A DNA stretch of 64,000 nt. Source: Natrinema hispanicum (GTDB taxonomy: Archaea > Halobacteriota > Halobacteria > Halobacteriales > Natrialbaceae). Made by a program: the position numbers and the translations under genes. The stretch covers positions 124,001 through 188,000 of the forward strand of contig NZ_FOIC01000002.1 in the NCBI RefSeq assembly GCF_900111485.1, in the 5' to 3' direction. Position 1 is the stretch's first letter, and every line of letters starts with the position of its first letter. The notes under the pieces are model-generated. The model saw nothing but the letters and a program-made list of their open reading frames with translations. It ran no database searches and had not been told where the DNA came from. Shown in pieces: positions 55,911 to 64,000 of this stretch.

Positions 55911-56663
55911 CTATGCGCGCTCGGCGTCGCGAAACGCCTCGAGCATCGCATCGTCGATGCCGTCGCGTGAGAAGACGGTGACGATGTCGTCGGCCCGAAT
56001 TTCGGTGTCACCGTGTGGCGTCAGAACGACGTCGTCGCGTTCGATCGCGATCACGAGCGCGTCGTCGTCGAGGACCTCCTGCCCGACGGCGCGTTGGAGG
56101 GTCGTCTCGGCGATCGGTGCGCCGGGATCGACGGTTACCTCGGCGACTTCCGCATCACCCGAGAGACTGACGAAATCGGTAATCGACTCACACTGGGCGT
56201 TCTCGTCGGAGCCGTACGGGGCGTATGGCTGCCAGATTTCGTTTTGGACGAGGACTTCGTCTTCGATCTCGACGCCGAGGTCCGACAGAGCCCGGGAGAT
56301 CCGGCGGAGATCCGCCGTGTCCTCGCCGATGGCCAGCACGTGGAGGTTCCGGCGGCCGGTCATCAGCTCGCGGACGTTGATCACCCCAGAAATGCTCTGC
56401 GTCCGACGAGCGATCAGTTCCCGCTCGGAAACCGGCGCATTACACATAAACAAGTTCGTCAGGCGACCGTCCGCTCGCTCGAAGTCGACGGTTGCGTGGT
56501 AGCCAGTCAGCACACCGTAGTCTTCCAGTCGTGCAATCCGGTTCCGAATCGTTCCCGGCGACACGTTCGTTTCCTCGGCGATCGTCGGTGCCGAGACGTT
56601 CCGTGCATCGTCCATCAGCGCGTTAATGATCCGCCGATCGATCTCGTCGAGCCGATGCTCCAT
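55911..56663 (-). CDS. Lrp/AsnC regulator fused to RCK_C (TrkA-C)
   Basis: 250 residues. Residues 1-55 are the AsnC winged helix (LDEIDRRIINALMDDARNVSAPTIAEETNVSPGTIRNRI in pieces). Residues about 60-140 are the ligand-binding RAM domain (VINVRELMTGRRNLHVLAIGEDT). Residues 160-250 are an RCK_C domain (DAEVAEVTVDPGAPIAETTLQ, DDVVLTPHGDTEIRADDIVTVFSRD). It is probably an amino-acid- or nucleotide-responsive transcription factor for the neighbouring aminotransferase and permease. Bacterial ectoine clusters also contain an AsnC-type regulator (DoeX). Confidence 0.88.
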   Translation of the reverse strand: MEHRLDEIDRRIINALMDDARNVSAPTIAEETNVSPGTIRNRIARLEDYGVLTGYHATVDFERADGRLTNLFMCNAPVSERELIARRTQSISGVINVRELMTGRRNLHVLAIGEDTADLRRISRALSDLGVEIEDEVLVQNEIWQPYAPYGSDENAQCESITDFVSLSGDAEVAEVTVDPGAPIAETTLQRAVGQEVLDDDALVIAIERDDVVLTPHGDTEIRADDIVTVFSRDGIDDAMLEAFRDAERA

Positions 56664-56934
56664 GTCTCATGGTCTCGAACCCCCCATCATACAGTGTTCC
56701 GATCTCACTCGAGTAACCAGTCATTTATTTTATGTTTTTCACGGAACGCCAATATACATCCATGATTATGGGGATTCAACAATATAATCACGGGGTTTAT
56801 CATCGGTTCCGCTACAATCCCGACTCAATGAACGCTCGACATCGGATACGTGGTCCACCACCCCGACTGGACGCGAACGCGATCCGTCTGCCACGGTCGC
56901 CAACCAAGTGGATATGTCGACGGGGTGACGCCAC

Positions 56935-59235
56935 ATGAGCGCCGACGAGGAACTCGCGAAGGACCTCGGACTCCTCTCGGCAATCACGATCGGGATCGGG
57001 ACGATGATCGGCGCGGGGATCTTCGTGCTCCCGGGAACGGCCGTGGCGCGAGCGGGGCCGCTCGCTGCCGCGACCTTCGTGATTGGCGGCGTGACCGCGC
57101 TGTTTACGGCCCTGTCGGCCTCGGAATTAGGGACGGCGATGCCAAAATCGGGCGGCGCGTACTTCTACGTCAATCGTGCACTCGGCCCCCTGTTCGGCTC
57201 GATCAGCGGCTGGGCCAACTGGCTCGGGCTGGCGTTTGCCTCCGCGTTCTACATGTACGGCTTCGGCGAGTACGTCAACGATTTCGTCGGCGCGTCGGCA
57301 CTCACGCTCGGCCCAGTCACGATCTCAGCGGCGCAGATGATCGGCCTCGTCGGCGCAGCGCTGTTTATTGCCATCAACTACGTCGGTGCCAAGGAGACCG
57401 GCGGACTCCAGATCGCCATCGTGGTGACGCTGCTCGGTATTCTTTCCCTGTTCACCGTTGTCGGCCTGTTCAACGCCGACCTCGAGTCGCTGCGACCGAT
57501 CGCACCCGAGGGAACGCCGGGTGAGGTCCTTCCGGTGACGGCCATCGTCTTCGTCTCCTATCTCGGCTTCGTCCAGATCACGTCCGTCGCCGAAGAGATC
57601 AAAGACCCCGGTCGGAACCTCCCGCTTGCGGTCATCGGCTCGGTCCTCATCGTCACGGTCGTCTACGCGCTGTTCCTCGTCGTCTTGCTGGCAGCAGTGC
57701 CGAACGAACTGGTGGCGAACAACGAAACTGCCGTCGTTGACGCCGCCGAGTTGCTGTTCGGTCAGTACAGCGTCTTCGGCATCGGGCTGGGCTGGCTCGG
57801 TTGGGGGCTGTTGTTGCTCGGAGGCCTGCTGGCGACGGCCTCGAGCGCGAACGCGTCGATCCTCTCGTCGTCGCGGATCAATTTCGCGATGGGTCGTGAG
57901 AAGATCCTCTCGCCGTCGGTCAACGACATCCACGAACGCTTTGGCACGCCGTTCAAGTCGATCCTGATCACTGGCGGGCTCATCATCGCCTTCCTGCTGT
58001 TTGGCAACCTCAAGTTGCTGTCGACGGCTGGATCGGTGTTGCACCTGATCGTCTACGGGCTGTTGAACATCGCGCTCATCGTCATGCGAGAGGCCGAGCC
58101 AGCCGAGTACGATCCCGACTTCGAGGTGCCGCTGTATCCGCTCGTCCCGATCATCGGGGCGATTTCCTCGTTCGCGCTGATCGCGTACATCGAACCGTTC
58201 GTCATCCTGCTGTCGGCAGCGCTCGTCGTCTTCGCGGGCGTCTGGTACCTGCTCTATGCCCGCCAGCGCGTCGAAAGCGCCGGCGTGTTCGTCAACTGGG
58301 TCCTCGAGCGCTCCGAGGAGATGCCCGACGCTGCGGTGGCCGCAGCCGACTCGGTTCGGCCCGAGGCCGCCAGAGCCGCTACGGGCACGGACGGCGGTGA
58401 CTTCCGCGTGATGGTGCCGCTTGCGAACCCGCGTACCGAGAGCGAACTCATCACGCTCGCCGGTGCTATCGCAAAACAACGAGAGGGGACAGTTCACGCA
58501 GTCCACATCGTGCAGGTGCCCGACCAGACGCCGCTCGAGCGCGGTGCCGAGCAAACCGAGCGGATCGACGCCGAGTCACGGCAGTTACTCGAACAGGCAC
58601 GGGAAGACGCCGAGACGTTCGGCGCTGCCGTCGAGACCCACACGGTGCTCTCACACCGTTCGTTCGAGGAAATCTTCGACGCCGCGCGCACTTTCGAGGC
58701 CGACCAGGTCGTCATGGGTTGGGGACCAACATCGCATGGGCGCGCCGAGTCGCGCCTCGACGAGTTGACCCACGACCTGCCCTGTGACTTCCTGGTGCTC
58801 AAAGACCGTGGGTTCGACCCCGACCATATCCTGCTGCCGACCGCCGGCGGTCCCGATTCGGTCCTCGGCGCAGAGACCGTCCGCTTGCTGCGCAAGGAAT
58901 TCGGCTCCCGTGTGACGCTGTTACACGCCGTCAACGAGGACGAGTCCCGCGAGGATGGCAAGCGGTTCCTCGAGGAGTGGGCCGCCGAAAACGGCCTGGC
59001 TGACGCCGACCTGCTCATCGACGACCGCGACGTCGAGACCGCGATCGCCGACGCGGCCACGGACGCGACGCTGCTGGTGATCGGCGCAACCGAGCGAGGG
59101 TTGCTCTCGCGGCTCGTCAGCGGCTCGCTGGTGCTCGACGTCCTCGACGACGTGGAGTGTTCGGTGTTGCTTGCCGAACGGGCCCGCAAGCGGACGCTAC
59201 GCGAGCGCCTGCTGGGGCTCAAAAAAGACGAATAG
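56935..59235 (+). CDS. APC amino-acid permease fused to Usp domains
   Basis: 766 residues. Residues 1-440 form an APC-superfamily permease with 12 helices, beginning LGLLSAITIGIGTMIGAGIFVLPG (the GAGIF substrate loop). The C-terminal 300 residues contain two UspA-like domains (MVPLANPRTESELITLAGAIAK to SHGRAESRLDELTH, and ILLPTAGGPDSVLGAETVRLL to VIGATERGLLSRLVSGS). It probably imports amino acids under nucleotide control. A GGGGTGA Shine-Dalgarno at 56922-56928 lies six bases before the ATG. Confidence 0.92.
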   Translation: MSADEELAKDLGLLSAITIGIGTMIGAGIFVLPGTAVARAGPLAAATFVIGGVTALFTALSASELGTAMPKSGGAYFYVNRALGPLFGSISGWANWLGLAFASAFYMYGFGEYVNDFVGASALTLGPVTISAAQMIGLVGAALFIAINYVGAKETGGLQIAIVVTLLGILSLFTVVGLFNADLESLRPIAPEGTPGEVLPVTAIVFVSYLGFVQITSVAEEIKDPGRNLPLAVIGSVLIVTVVYALFLVVLLAAVPNELVANNETAVVDAAELLFGQYSVFGIGLGWLGWGLLLLGGLLATASSANASILSSSRINFAMGREKILSPSVNDIHERFGTPFKSILITGGLIIAFLLFGNLKLLSTAGSVLHLIVYGLLNIALIVMREAEPAEYDPDFEVPLYPLVPIIGAISSFALIAYIEPFVILLSAALVVFAGVWYLLYARQRVESAGVFVNWVLERSEEMPDAAVAAADSVRPEAARAATGTDGGDFRVMVPLANPRTESELITLAGAIAKQREGTVHAVHIVQVPDQTPLERGAEQTERIDAESRQLLEQAREDAETFGAAVETHTVLSHRSFEEIFDAARTFEADQVVMGWGPTSHGRAESRLDELTHDLPCDFLVLKDRGFDPDHILLPTAGGPDSVLGAETVRLLRKEFGSRVTLLHAVNEDESREDGKRFLEEWAAENGLADADLLIDDRDVETAIADAATDATLLVIGATERGLLSRLVSGSLVLDVLDDVECSVLLAERARKRTLRERLLGLKKDE

Positions 59236-59327
59236 GCTCTCCGTTTTCGCTGTCGCTCGCCATAGACACGAGTAGCTGTGCGAGAAACGGAGGAACAGCC
59301 TTACGCGTGGCGCCCACTCTGTTTGAT

Positions 59328-60164
59328 ATGATCCCGCCGATCGCCGACCGATTCGTCGCGGGAGAGTCTCCTGCAACAGCGCTCGAGCACGTCCGTCAAC
59401 TGAACGACAACGACGTCAAGGCGATCGTCAACCTGCTGGGCGAGCACTACGAGGATCGCGACGCCGTCGCCGCCGACGCCGCCGAATACAGACAGCTCGT
59501 CGATGACATCGCTGGCTCGAGGCTTGCGGCCTGTCTCTCGGTCAAACCCTCACAACTTGGGTTGGACCTCGGTGAGGACGTCTTCCGATCGGAACTGGCG
59601 GGCATTGTCGACGCGGCGGCCGAGCGCGACGTCTTCGTCTGGCTCGACATGGAAGATCACACGACAACAGACGCAACGCTCGACGCCTTCGAGACCGTCG
59701 CCCGCGAGCACGGCGGTGGCGTCGGCGTCTGCGTCCAGGCGAACCTCCGCCGGACGCGCGCAGACGTGCGGCGGCTCGCGGACGTTCCCGGAAAGGTCCG
59801 CTTGGTCAAGGGTGCCTACGATCCGCCGGCCGATGTCGCCTACACCGACAGCGCGCGGGTCGATCAGGAGTATCGGACCCTGCTCGAGGACGCGTTCGAA
59901 CGCTACGACGGCGGCATTGCGGTAGGCAGTCACGATCCGGCGATGCTCGAGCACGCGATGGCCCTCCACGACCGGTACGGTACCGACTTCGAGATCCAGA
60001 TGCTCATGGGCGTGCGCGAGGACGCCCAGTACGACCTGACCGACGAGTACGAGGTCTGGCAGTATGTTCCCTACGGCGACCGCTGGCTGTCGTACTTCTA
60101 TCGACGGGTCGCAGAGCGGAAAGCGAACCTCCGGTTTGCGCTGCGGGCTGTTTTGAGTGGGTAA
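59328..60164 (+). CDS. Proline dehydrogenase
   Basis: 278 residues, the monofunctional archaeal/Gram-positive type. The FAD-binding TIM barrel has LSVKPSQLGLDL, VFVWLDMEDHTTTDATLDAF, VRLVKGAYDPPADVAYTD, AVGSHDPAMLEHAMAL, EIQMLMGVREDAQYDL and the C-terminal YVPYGDRWLSYFYRRVAERKANL. It oxidises proline, an osmolyte, to pyrroline-5-carboxylate. It fits the island's theme and lies 92 bp after the permease gene. The start at 59328 is chosen. Confidence 0.92.
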   Translation: MIPPIADRFVAGESPATALEHVRQLNDNDVKAIVNLLGEHYEDRDAVAADAAEYRQLVDDIAGSRLAACLSVKPSQLGLDLGEDVFRSELAGIVDAAAERDVFVWLDMEDHTTTDATLDAFETVAREHGGGVGVCVQANLRRTRADVRRLADVPGKVRLVKGAYDPPADVAYTDSARVDQEYRTLLEDAFERYDGGIAVGSHDPAMLEHAMALHDRYGTDFEIQMLMGVREDAQYDLTDEYEVWQYVPYGDRWLSYFYRRVAERKANLRFALRAVLSG

Positions 60165-60283
60165 GTGCCCACCTCGCGGACCAGTGTCGAACCGACCGCG
60201 GTCTCGTCTCTCGATCCGGGGGTCGTGGCTGCCGCGAGAACAACGGATAGTATAAAGGCCAACGGGTTCATCGTCTGAGACAT

Positions 60284-61243
60284 ATGACGACGACGCTCGG
60301 AACGGCGAGCGCGAGGCCCGGCGAGATAGCGACGGGCCGTCTCGAGGTCGGCGAAACCCGGGACGGGAGTTCGGTTGGACTACCCGTCGCAGTGGTAAAC
60401 GGAGCTTCCTCGGGGAAGACGCTCTACATGCAGGCGGCAAGCGACGGCGACGAACTCAACGGCGTCGGCGTCATCCAGCGTGTCGTCCCACGACTGGATC
60501 CCGCCGAGCTTTCGGGGACGATCCTGATCGTCGGGATCGTCAACTACCACGCGTTTCAGGTCGCCGAACACCGCAACCCGATCGACGATACGAAGATGAA
60601 CCGCGCCTACCCGGGCAACAAAAACGGCACCTCGAGCGAGCGGATCGCAGCCGCAACGTTCGACGCCGCCACCCGGGCGGATCTGATCCTCGACCTCCAT
60701 CAGGGATCGACCAGCCAGATGCTAGACGAGGTTCGCGTCCGCTGTGGGAAACGCCACCGCCTCCACGAGCAGTGTCTCGAACTGGCGAAGGCCTTCGGCT
60801 GTGGCTACGTCCTGGATCAGAAGGGGCCGGACGGCCAACTCGCCCGGACGGGCCCCGACGAGGGTATCCCGACCGTCGACCCCGAACTCGGCGGGGCCGT
60901 CGGCTGGGACGAAGAGAGCATTCAGAAGGGCGTCGAGGGCGTCTTCAACGTCCTCCGGTACTACGGCTTCCTCGAGGGGAACCAGCCCCTCGAGCCCCAG
61001 ACCCGTGCCAGCGGCTTCGAGCAGTACGGCGCGCCCGCAGGCGGGCTGGTCACGCTCGAAAAGGACCTCGGCGACCGGGTGAGCCCCGGCGAGACTATCT
61101 TTACGGTGACGACTCCATTCGGCGAGCCGAAAGCCGAGGTGACGGCCGACAGCGGCGGGATCTTCTGGCGTGCACGACGCCTCCCGCAGGTCGCGACCGG
61201 CGAGTACGTCTGCTCGGTCGGCACCGACATCGGCCAGTACTGA
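60284..61243 (+). CDS. AstE/AspA-family deacylase (DoeB-like superfamily)
   Basis: 319 residues of the succinylglutamate desuccinylase/aspartoacylase superfamily, which includes DoeB, the N-acetyl-diaminobutyrate deacetylase. Typical blocks are TILIVGIVNYHAFQVAEHRNPIDDTKMNRAYPG, LILDLHQGS (third zinc His) and LGGAVGWDEESIQKGVEGVFNVLRYYGF. The first zinc motif, normally G-x-H-G-x-E, reads AASDGDELNG, with Asp in place of His. It is therefore a divergent or altered metal site. The threonine synthase gene follows after one base, so they are co-transcribed. Confidence 0.8.
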   Translation: MTTTLGTASARPGEIATGRLEVGETRDGSSVGLPVAVVNGASSGKTLYMQAASDGDELNGVGVIQRVVPRLDPAELSGTILIVGIVNYHAFQVAEHRNPIDDTKMNRAYPGNKNGTSSERIAAATFDAATRADLILDLHQGSTSQMLDEVRVRCGKRHRLHEQCLELAKAFGCGYVLDQKGPDGQLARTGPDEGIPTVDPELGGAVGWDEESIQKGVEGVFNVLRYYGFLEGNQPLEPQTRASGFEQYGAPAGGLVTLEKDLGDRVSPGETIFTVTTPFGEPKAEVTADSGGIFWRARRLPQVATGEYVCSVGTDIGQY

Positions 61244-61244
61244 G

Positions 61245-62396
61245 ATGGCCTCTGATCTGACCTGTCCCGACTGCGGGGCCGTCTACGCGGCCGGGCCGGA
61301 CGAGCCGTGGCGCTGTGGCTGTGGCCACGCCTTGGAGTTTACCGAACGGCCACATCCCCAGGGCGACCCGCTGCCGTTGCACAACCTCGACACCAGCGAG
61401 GGGCTGTGGACGTTCTTCGAGTTCCTCCCGATCGAACAGCACGTCACCTTCTACGAGGGGTTTACCCCGCTGGTCGACGCGCCCGACTGGGATGCACAGT
61501 TCAAACTCGAGTACGTGTTCCCGACGGGCTCGTTCAAAGACCGCGGCGCGACAACGACGCTGTCACGGGCCGTCGAACTCGGCGTCGAGAAAGTCATCGA
61601 GGACTCCTCGGGCAATGCCGGTGCGTCGATCGCGACCTACGCGGCTCGAGCCGGCCTCGCGGCGGATATCTACGTCCCGGCCGACGTCAACCAGTCGAAA
61701 CTGATGACGATCCAGCGGGCCGACGCTCGGCCAGTTCGCGTCGAGGGGACCCGCGAAGACGTCACGGCAGCCTGTCTCGAGGCCGTCGAAGGTGACGCGG
61801 GCGACACCGAGGCCGACGAGCGTGACGCCCCCGACCAGACCGGCGAGGGCTGGTATGCCAGCCACGCCTGGAATCCCGCCTTCTACGCTGGGACGATGAC
61901 CTTCGCGTTCGAGGTGGCCGCCCAGCAGGGCTGGACCGTCCCCGACGCCGTCGTCCTCCCGATCGGCCACGGGACGCTCTTTCTGGGCGCATACCGGGGC
62001 TTTTCGCTGCTCAACGAGGCCGGCATCGTCGATGGGATGCCTCGCCTGCTTGGCGCACAGGCGGCCGGCTACGCGCCGATCGTCGCCGCACTCGGTGGTG
62101 AGCCGACCGACGACGACGGCACCCGGGCGACCATCGCAGATGGCATCCAGATCACCGAACCCGCACGCGGGACCGAAATCCTCGAGGCGATCGAGGCGAC
62201 CGACGGCGATGCGATCGCCCTCGGCGACGATCCGATCGAGTCCACGCTGGATCGTCTCCACCGTACCGGATTCTACGTCGAGCCGACCTGTGCGGTCGCG
62301 CCGGCAGCTCTCGAACAGTACCGCGAGCGCGGCGTCCTCGACCCGGACGACGACGTCGTCGTCCCGCTGACCGGCAGCGGATTGAAAACCCTATGA
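61245..62396 (+). CDS. Threonine synthase family protein
   Basis: 383 residues. An N-terminal zinc ribbon (CPDCGAVYAAG...CGCGHALEF) leads to the fold II PLP core with GSFKDRGATTTLSRAVELG (Schiff-base Lys), DSSGNAGASIATYAARAG and PIGHGTLFLGAYRGFSLL (phosphate loop). It makes threonine from phosphohomoserine, or a related PLP elimination. Co-transcription with an AstE/AspA-type deacylase is unusual and links it to aspartate-family catabolism or synthesis. The start at 61245 lies two bases after the preceding stop. Confidence 0.85.
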   Translation: MASDLTCPDCGAVYAAGPDEPWRCGCGHALEFTERPHPQGDPLPLHNLDTSEGLWTFFEFLPIEQHVTFYEGFTPLVDAPDWDAQFKLEYVFPTGSFKDRGATTTLSRAVELGVEKVIEDSSGNAGASIATYAARAGLAADIYVPADVNQSKLMTIQRADARPVRVEGTREDVTAACLEAVEGDAGDTEADERDAPDQTGEGWYASHAWNPAFYAGTMTFAFEVAAQQGWTVPDAVVLPIGHGTLFLGAYRGFSLLNEAGIVDGMPRLLGAQAAGYAPIVAALGGEPTDDDGTRATIADGIQITEPARGTEILEAIEATDGDAIALGDDPIESTLDRLHRTGFYVEPTCAVAPAALEQYRERGVLDPDDDVVVPLTGSGLKTL

Positions 62397-62421
62397 CCCG
62401 TCAGTGCTGACGACTTTGTAG

Positions 62422-62958
62422 ATGGTCAGCCGACCGCCGACGTTCTGTCCCGACTGCGGAAGCCGTCTCGAGTCGATAGTAGCCGACGACCGCGAGCGCA
62501 TGCGCTGTCCGCGTTGCGAGGCGATCGTCTGGCACAATCCCGTGCCGTGTGCCGGCGTCGCGGTCGTCGACCGCTCTCGGCCCGACCCGGCGGTGCTCTG
62601 TGTCGAACGCGGGATTCCGCCGGGTGTCGGCGAGTGGACGATCCCCGGCGGCCACATCGAAACCGGCGAAGAGCCGCCCGAAGCGGCCGCCCGCGAACTC
62701 GAGGAAGAGACCGGTGTTGCCGTCGATCCAAGCGATCTCGAGATCCTGGCCGCGTCGGCGATGCCACCGCGGGCGGGCAAACACGTCGTAACGGTCCACT
62801 ACGTGGCCGACTGGGAAGACGCCGACGGCGAGCCGGTGGCGGGCAGCGACGCCACGGACGCCCGGTTCTGGACGCCGGCTGACTTCGACGCCTCCGACGA
62901 GACCTTTCGGCCGGTCCATTACGAGCGGTTTCGGGAGGCCGCGGCGTTGCTCGAGTGA
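62422..62958 (+). CDS. NUDIX hydrolase with zinc ribbon
   Basis: 178 residues. An N-terminal zinc ribbon (CPDCGSRL...CPRCEAIV) precedes the NUDIX domain. The NUDIX box is GGHIETGEEPPEAAARELEEETGV (about residues 75-98), followed by strands and an acidic C-terminal. It resembles NudC/NADH pyrophosphatase-type proteins, but the substrate is unknown. The gene follows threonine synthase by 25 bp. Confidence 0.9.
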   Translation: MVSRPPTFCPDCGSRLESIVADDRERMRCPRCEAIVWHNPVPCAGVAVVDRSRPDPAVLCVERGIPPGVGEWTIPGGHIETGEEPPEAAARELEEETGVAVDPSDLEILAASAMPPRAGKHVVTVHYVADWEDADGEPVAGSDATDARFWTPADFDASDETFRPVHYERFREAAALLE

Positions 62959-63028
62959 TGTCGGCGACGGTTCTTCGTTCGGCTGGCTTCGGCGACAGGC
63001 GAGGACAGAAGTCGGCGGGGAGACTGTC

Positions 63029-63652
63029 CTACGCTGAATCCCGCGTATTGATTTCCTCGGAAACCCGTTCGCCAGGGCGACGGAGGGTGTCGCTTTCGAC
63101 TTCGTAGACGTAGCCGTGGACGGTGACCTCGTCGGGAACGAGCGGGTGGGCCTCGAGATAGTCGAGTTGGGCCTGACACGCCTCGTCGATGTCGTCAGTC
63201 ATCGAGACCCACTCAGCGATCGATGCGTCGCCGAGCTCTAAACTGGGGAGTGCGGGATTGAGATCGACATCGTCAAGGCTACCACCAGCGACGGCCTCGA
63301 GTCCGTCGACGATGGCCTCGTCTGGTGCGCTCATCATCCCACAATCCGTGTGATTGACGACGATGATTTCCGTCGTATCGAAGAAGTTCGTACTCAACGC
63401 GGCGCTCCGGATGACGTCGTCGGTTACCTTGCCGCCGGCGTTTCGAAAGACGTGAGCGTCACCCAAGGAAATGCCGAGTGCGTCTTCGACGGGAATCCGT
63501 TCGTCCATACACGCGATAACGAGGAGCTGCTTGTTGGTTGGGATGTCTTTCCGGCGGCGGCGCGCCCAGTCATCTCGCTGCTCGACGTGTTCGTCGACCC
63601 GCTCGAACACTCGTCCAGCTTCTGGCTCGGATTGGTCAGTTGGTCTCGGCAT
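63029..63652 (-). CDS. Beta-class carbonic anhydrase
   Basis: 207 residues. Zinc ligands: Cys in LVIACMDERIPVEDALG and the His/Cys pair in VVNHTDCGMMSAPDE. The Asp in CMDERI pairs with Arg in the active-site dyad. It hydrates CO2. The first 30 residues are polar and acidic. It starts at 63652 (MPRPTDQSEPEAGRVF); the eight residues upstream are an alternative. Confidence 0.94.
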   Translation of the reverse strand: MPRPTDQSEPEAGRVFERVDEHVEQRDDWARRRRKDIPTNKQLLVIACMDERIPVEDALGISLGDAHVFRNAGGKVTDDVIRSAALSTNFFDTTEIIVVNHTDCGMMSAPDEAIVDGLEAVAGGSLDDVDLNPALPSLELGDASIAEWVSMTDDIDEACQAQLDYLEAHPLVPDEVTVHGYVYEVESDTLRRPGERVSEEINTRDSA

Positions 63653-63846
63653 ATGTGGTGTGCTATACTGTGGCACAAATTATGATTGGCGTTACGGCAA
63701 CCACCGCCAGCATCTATGACGGTCGAATCCGCTAGAGGTCACGGAAAGAAACACCAGAAGCATCCGACCTGTCTCCGGAGCTATCCCGACTCCTGTCCTC
63801 GAGACGAAACCCGACATTCCTTTACTCGAGCCCTGAATACGGGCGG

Positions 63847-64000
63847 GTATGTTCCTCTCCCTACGCGCGGAGGTCGAGGACGCCCTTGAGGGGGCGCTTT
63901 CCGCACTCGACTTCCCGACGGACGATCTGGGCCTCGAAGAACCGCCGGACGACGTTGCGAGCGTCCTCGCCTCGAGCGTGGCGTTCCGGCTGGCCGGCGA
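63847..64000 (+). CDS. argS: Arginyl-tRNA synthetase, N-terminal fragment
   Basis: The reading frame from ATG at 63847 gives [20 protein letters not shown], then [25 protein letters not shown], which matches the N-terminal additional domain of haloarchaeal ArgRS. The gene runs off the end of the window after about 51 residues. Confidence 0.82.

Noticed and set aside
57325-58554. 409-residue open frame antisense to the APC-Usp gene
   Set aside because: Composition (Gln/Asp/Arg runs) is typical of an antisense shadow, and the plus strand is a clear fusion protein.
1-64000. CRISPR array
   Set aside because: No regularly spaced direct repeats. The dispersed repeat family is tens of kilobases apart and imperfectly palindromic.

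Overview
The window is a chromosomal segment of an extremely halophilic archaeon, most likely Natrialbales (Natrinema/Haloterrigena-like). The evidence is very high GC, strongly acidic proteins, many TATA boxes about 27 bp before start codons (leaderless transcripts), a CdrL-CdrS-FtsZ2 division locus, ribosomal protein L15e, CDP-archaeol synthase, archaetidylserine decarboxylase, a RIO2 kinase and an archaeal-type tRNA-Tyr (C1-G72, no encoded CCA). I see no rRNA, CRISPR array, prophage or intact insertion sequence.

Layout. 0-4 kb: AI-2E-type permease, a decayed methylglyoxal synthase gene, a K+/H+ antiporter with its RCK_C subunit, and a HAD phosphatase. 4.5-20 kb: FAD oxidoreductase, small conserved haloarchaeal proteins, RNase HI, DMT exporter, archaetidylserine decarboxylase, a lipoprotein polysaccharide deacetylase, an Lhr helicase, and a MacB/FtsX-like ABC exporter (two permeases plus ATPase). 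20-23 kb: metal-binding HMA protein, a probable TnpB-element tail, tRNA-Tyr, then cdrL, cdrS and ftsZ2 with an inverted GTAAGAC/GTCTTAC array between cdrL and cdrS. 23-40.7 kb: mostly housekeeping (NcsA, ABC-2 exporter, endonuclease IV, lipoate ligase, RIO2, L15e, UspA, methylaspartate mutase S, GfcR, bacterial-type ThrRS, PyrE, CarS).

40.9-62.4 kb is the most interesting stretch: a catabolic island for osmolytes and amino acids. It opens with a close match to the bacterial ectoine hydrolase DoeA/EutD. It continues with glutamate dehydrogenase, a 2-hydroxyacid dehydrogenase, two AbgA-like M20 amidohydrolases, a threonine dehydratase, two class III aminotransferases (one resembling 2,4-diaminobutyrate transaminases), a BCCT osmolyte transporter, an Lrp regulator fused to RCK_C, an APC permease fused to Usp domains, proline dehydrogenase, an AstE/AspA-family deacylase (the DoeB superfamily) and a threonine synthase. 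Together these could import ectoine, open its ring, deacetylate it and transaminate it into the aspartate family. The DoeC dehydrogenase step is not in the window. The window ends with a NUDIX hydrolase, a beta-carbonic anhydrase and the start of argS.

A second cross-window feature is an undescribed-looking family of about 80-bp hairpin repeats with terminal inverted repeats ATACGGWCT. At least seven copies sit in intergenic gaps, each next to a gene 3' end.
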